From: JACVRX01 sp046726315
Lineage (GTDB): Bacteria > Actinomycetota > Actinomycetes > Jiangellales > Jiangellaceae
Direction of reading: 5' to 3'
DNA: 64,000 nt
Assembly: GCA_046726315.1 (NCBI GenBank)
Contig: JBKPAG010000001.1
Coordinates: 236,275-300,274, forward strand
Positions 61,186 through 64,000 of this stretch are shown here, one piece after another (positions within the stretch are counted from its first letter, which is position 1; each line of letters starts with the position of its first letter). A program made the position numbers and the translations under genes. The notes below the pieces were generated by a model that saw only the letters and a list, made by a program, of their open reading frames with translations, searched no databases and was not told the origin of the DNA.

Positions 61186-61845
61186 ATGTCTTCGCTACCT
61201 CAATCGACCGGCCGGCGCCGGCTCGCCCGCCGCAGCGTGGGTATCCTGGCCTGCCTTTTTCTGCTCACGGCTGCACTCACACCGGTGTGGGCCGGGCCTG
61301 CCAGCGGTTGGGTGATTCCCGTCGATCCGCCGCTTGTCGTGGTTCGGGAGTTCGACCCCCCGCCGGTGCGATGGCTGGCCGGGCACCGCGGCGTCGACTT
61401 GGCGGCCACGGCGGGGGCAACGGTTCGGGCCACCGGGCCCGGCCGGGTCACCTTTGCCGGGCTGGTCGCGGGCCGGGGCGTCATCGTGATCCACCACGGC
61501 GGCCGGTTCAGCGAACTGCGTACCACCTACGAGCCGGTTACCGCGTCCGTGGTAGCGGGGCAGCAGGTGGCCGCGGGTGACCCGATCGGTGTCGTCGCGG
61601 CGACGCCTCGCCACTGCTCACCGGCCGTCTGTCTGCACTGGGGCCTACGCAACGGCGACATCTATCTCGATCCCCGGCAGATCCTCGAGCCGGCACCGAT
61701 ACGGCTGCTGCCCTTGGGAGCAGCGACGCTGCCGGTAGTACGTCACCTCGGTTCGGCAGGGTCAGGCCCGCGGATGGGCCTGTTCGTAGGTCCGGCGCAG
61801 CCGCTCGATCGATACGTGGGTGTAGATCTGGGTCGTCGCGAGTGA
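61186..61845 (+). CDS. M23 family peptidase (LytM domain), secreted
   Basis: This 219-residue peptidoglycan endopeptidase-like protein has a basic N-terminus and a signal-type helix at about 18-37 (VGILACLFLLTAALTPVWAG). The LytM domain has HRGVD with H67 and D71 (zinc ligands) and CLHWGLR, where the usual HxH pair reads C149-L-H151, a variant frequent in Actinomycetes. ATG at 61186 places the signal correctly; one at 61150 adds 12 residues. The 3' end overlaps xerC by 84 bp in the antisense direction. Confidence 0.88.
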   Translation: MSSLPQSTGRRRLARRSVGILACLFLLTAALTPVWAGPASGWVIPVDPPLVVVREFDPPPVRWLAGHRGVDLAATAGATVRATGPGRVTFAGLVAGRGVIVIHHGGRFSELRTTYEPVTASVVAGQQVAAGDPIGVVAATPRHCSPAVCLHWGLRNGDIYLDPRQILEPAPIRLLPLGAATLPVVRHLGSAGSGPRMGLFVGPAQPLDRYVGVDLGRRE

Positions 61846-62718
61846 CGCGTGCCCGAGCAGCTCCTGGACGCTGCGCAGGTCGGCGCCGCCCTCGAGCAAA
61901 TGGGTTGCGGCAGTGTGGCGCAATCCATGCGGGCCGAAGTCAGGAGCATCGGGGACGGCGCGAAGTCGGCGGTGGACGATCTCCCGGGCCGCCCGAGGGC
62001 CGAGGCGTCGCCCTCGGACGCCGACAAAGAGAGCGTCCCCGCTTTCCCGACGGGCCAGCGCGGGTCGGCCGACGGTGATCCAGTCATCGACGGCCAGCCG
62101 CGCCGGCTCGCCGAAGGGCACGCTGCGTTCCTTTCGACCCTTGCCCATGACCCGCAGGACCCGATGGCTGCCGGCGAGATCCGCTATGTCGAGCGCTACC
62201 AACTCCCCGACTCTGATCCCCGTCGCATACAACAGCTCCAGCACTGCCCGATCACGCAATACGACCGGCTGGCGTTCGACGGCATCGTCAGCGACCGCCG
62301 CGAGTAGCGTCGCCGCCTGGTCGGTGCGCAAGACGTTCGGCAGCGCCCGTCCACCCTTCGGGTTGGCCAGAGCGCGACCGGGGTCGATGCACAACAGCCG
62401 TTCTCGGGTGGCCCATGCCGTGAACGTTCGGGCGGCCGACGCGCGCCGAGCCAAGGTGGCCCGAGCCCGGCCTTGGCTGCGTTGGCGCGCGAGCCAGCTC
62501 CGTAATGTCGCAACGTCGAGACCGTCGAGATCTGCGCGGCCCAACCGGACCAGGTGGTCCAAGAGGTTTGCGACATCGCCCGCATAGGCGCGGACCGTGT
62601 GCTCGGATCGGTCGCGCTCCGCCCGGAGGAATCTGGCGAACCCGTCGACCGCGGCACTCAGCGCGTCGGGCAGGTCCGGTCGGCTCGAAACCGCTGTTTT
62701 GACCGCCAGGTGGGACAT
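61762..62718 (-). CDS. xerC: Tyrosine recombinase XerC
   Basis: XerC-type recombinase of 318 residues; with its partner it resolves chromosome dimers at dif. Catalytic residues are R169 (ATGIRVGE), K193 (MGKGRKER), H264 and R267 (HGLRHTAATHLL), H290 (LLGHASLATTQ) and nucleophile Y299 (QIYTHV). The N-terminal SAM-like domain covers about 20-110. ATG at 62718 (MSHLAV) is chosen over 62757, which would overlap dprA's stop. FtsK, its activator, is encoded at 13-16 kb. Confidence 0.93.
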   Translation of the reverse strand: MSHLAVKTAVSSRPDLPDALSAAVDGFARFLRAERDRSEHTVRAYAGDVANLLDHLVRLGRADLDGLDVATLRSWLARQRSQGRARATLARRASAARTFTAWATRERLLCIDPGRALANPKGGRALPNVLRTDQAATLLAAVADDAVERQPVVLRDRAVLELLYATGIRVGELVALDIADLAGSHRVLRVMGKGRKERSVPFGEPARLAVDDWITVGRPALARRESGDALFVGVRGRRLGPRAAREIVHRRLRAVPDAPDFGPHGLRHTAATHLLEGGADLRSVQELLGHASLATTQIYTHVSIERLRRTYEQAHPRA

Positions 62719-62749
62719 CGTTCCACGGTCCGCGTCCGATCCCAGACGG

Positions 62750-63907
62750 TCAAGCACCGCCGCGCCGGGCCAGGCGCCAGCCGCCAGGACCGGAAACGAC
62801 GAGCCCGGCCACCGAGAGCTCGGCCAGGGCGGCGATGCAGGCAGACGCCGCGAGTCCGGTGTCTTTGCAGATCCGGTCCACCGTCACGGCGTTCCGGGCC
62901 GGCAGTGCCTCGAGCACGTCCCGCGTGGTCGGGGCGAGGTCGTCCCACGGGCGCGGCTCTCCGCGCGCTTCGACGGCGGCATCGCTGCCGAGGTCGCCGA
63001 CGATGTCGATCACTTCTTGGGCATCCGTGACCAGAGTGGCCGCCGCCTTGCGGATGAGGTCGTGACAGCCCGCGGACATCGCTGACGTGACCGGGCCGGG
63101 GACCGCCAGAATGTCGCGACCGATGTCGAGTGCCCAGCCAGCTGTATTCAGCGCGCCGGAGCGAACCGCGGCCTCTACGACGACGGTGCCGCGGGTCATC
63201 GCCGCAATGAGCCGGTTGCGGGCGAGGAATCGCGGGCGCGACGGCCACGAGCCGGGCGGCAGCTCACTGACGACGATGCCCGTGTCTGCAATGCGATGCA
63301 GGAGCCCGTCGTGCCCGGTCGGGTACGCGGTGTCGACTCCACAGGCGAGAACAGCGACCGTGGTGCCTCCGATCGCTAGGGCACCCCGATGGGCGGCGGC
63401 GTCGATGCCGTATGCGGCTCCCGAGACGACGGTCCAGCCGGCAGTCGCCAGGTCCGCGCCGAGATCTGCGGCCATTCGCACGCCATATTCGGTCGCCGCA
63501 CGCGATCCGACAACGGCGACCGAGCGGTCGGTGACATCGGCGAGATCGTTGTCGCCGCGGATCCACAGGCCCAGCGGTGGCGGCCCGCATCGCGAACCGG
63601 AATCCAGCGTGACCTCGAGGGTGTCCAAGGCCGCCGGCCATTCCGCGTCATCCGGGCAGCAGAACCTCGCGCCCGCTGCGGCACCGCGGTCGAGCACCGC
63701 GGCACCGTCGACGTCGGGTGCGCGCCGGAACATGCGCCGTTCCGGGTCCAGCGCGTCGGATCCGGCTCTGATGGCCGACAGTGCCGCCGCCGGACCCGCG
63801 GCCAGCACCTTACGGGCGACCCGCGCGGCCCCGAGCGTGCCCGGCTCCACCAGGACGGAAAGCGCAGCGCGGGCCACGCGCTCGTCCGGCGAGCAGGAGG
63901 CAGTCAT
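62750..63907 (-). CDS. dprA: DNA-processing protein DprA
   Basis: DprA (Smf; 385 residues) loads RecA on incoming single-stranded DNA in transformable bacteria. The Rossmann-like core has VAVVGSRAATEYGVRMAADL, WTVVSGAAYGIDAAAHRGAL, GTTVAVLACGVDTAYPTGHD and RFLARNRLIAAMTRGTVVVE. A winged-helix domain fills the last 60 residues. ATG at 63907 overlaps the preceding gene's stop (ATGA). Confidence 0.94.
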   Translation of the reverse strand: MTASCSPDERVARAALSVLVEPGTLGAARVARKVLAAGPAAALSAIRAGSDALDPERRMFRRAPDVDGAAVLDRGAAAGARFCCPDDAEWPAALDTLEVTLDSGSRCGPPPLGLWIRGDNDLADVTDRSVAVVGSRAATEYGVRMAADLGADLATAGWTVVSGAAYGIDAAAHRGALAIGGTTVAVLACGVDTAYPTGHDGLLHRIADTGIVVSELPPGSWPSRPRFLARNRLIAAMTRGTVVVEAAVRSGALNTAGWALDIGRDILAVPGPVTSAMSAGCHDLIRKAAATLVTDAQEVIDIVGDLGSDAAVEARGEPRPWDDLAPTTRDVLEALPARNAVTVDRICKDTGLAASACIAALAELSVAGLVVSGPGGWRLARRGGA

Positions 63908-64000
63908 CTCGGTATCCCGAGCCGGATTCCTATCGCCTCCGCCACGTCTGGCCGGCTCGGCAGCTCGCGACCGGCGAGATCGGCCAGGGTCCATGCCACC
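63904..64000 (-). CDS. ComM/YifB-type Mg-chelatase-like ATPase, C-terminal fragment
   Basis: This is the end of a gene that enters from the right edge. The last 32 residues read VAWTLADLAGRELPSRPDVA followed by EAIGIRLGIPR, matching the C-terminus of the YifB/ComM family ((R)T(I/L)ADLAG...EAL/I..R). The stop overlaps the dprA start, the usual comM-dprA arrangement. Confidence 0.8.
   Translation of the reverse strand, partial: VAWTLADLAGRELPSRPDVAEAIGIRLGIPR

Noticed and set aside
1..64000. tRNA or rRNA genes, CRISPR arrays, insertion sequences
   Set aside because: I looked for T-loop GTTCGA-type cores with matching stems, regularly spaced repeats and transposase-like frames and saw none that held up.

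Overview
The window is a high-GC, gene-dense bacterial chromosome segment with frequent GTG starts and many ATGA or GTGA stop/start overlaps. Its gene order is the conserved actinobacterial block that runs from comM-dprA-xerC-rpsB-tsf-pyrH-frr-cdsA through dxr-rseP-ispG, proS, rimP-nusA-ylxR-infB-rbfA-truB-ribF-rpsO-pnp, dapB, thyX-dapA-rnj-ftsK and rimO-pgsA-cinA-clgR to a DUF3046 gene, which usually sits beside recA. I infer a member of the class Actinomycetes. I cannot name the genus. No mobile element, CRISPR array, tRNA or rRNA was found.

Layout, left to right. 1-2.8 kb: an ABC exporter (permease partial), DUF3046, and an ECF sigma factor with a SnoaL-like tail overlapping a VOC gene. 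2.9-9.1 kb: the large helicase Lhr, a ROK regulator and ClgR. 9.1-19.3 kb: cinA, pgsA, rimO, a DUF72 gene, ftsK, rnj, dapA and thyX. 19.4-23.6 kb: a small membrane protein and a complete phenylacetyl-CoA epoxidase operon, paaABCDE. 23.7-26.6 kb: accessory genes (GNAT, ASCH-like, DUF2461, azlCD). 26.6-34.0 kb: a TPR-like protein, dapB, M16 protease, pnp, rpsO, ribF, truB. 34.0-39.6 kb: rbfA, DUF503, infB, ylxR, nusA, rimP. 39.8-47.6 kb: two ferritin-like proteins, a frameshifted sth, proS, a CapA lipoprotein, glyA and a DUF4081-type GNAT. 47.6-54.3 kb: ispG, rseP, dxr, a CHRD protein, LD-carboxypeptidase and gabD. 54.4-56.8 kb: a tandem DivIVA-motif/VOC fusion and an orphan ATP-grasp protein. 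56.8-64 kb: cdsA, frr, pyrH, tsf, rpsB, an M23 peptidase, xerC, dprA and the end of comM.

Most genes lie on the minus strand in translationally coupled runs that join translation (rpsB-tsf-frr; rimP-nusA-infB-rbfA; rpsO), RNA turnover (pnp, rnj), isoprenoid and phospholipid precursors (dxr, ispG, cdsA, pgsA), lysine and peptidoglycan precursors (dapA, dapB), and chromosome processing (ftsK, xerC, dprA). The accessory parts are the paa operon, the azlCD group, the CapA/ferritin-like region and the block between dxr and cdsA.

The most notable observations are: two genes (sth and the CHRD gene) each exactly one base short of an intact frame; a DUF503 gene whose best start is CTG; a DivIVA-VOC fusion beside an unassigned ATP-grasp gene; a perfect inverted repeat upstream of paaA; a ferritin-like lipoprotein coupled to a cytosolic ferritin-like protein; and a 9-bp direct repeat, phased at exactly 30 bp and close to a DnaA box, between rpsB and the M23 gene. 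I found no convincing undescribed multi-gene system. The DivIVA-VOC/ATP-grasp pair is the best candidate for new biology.
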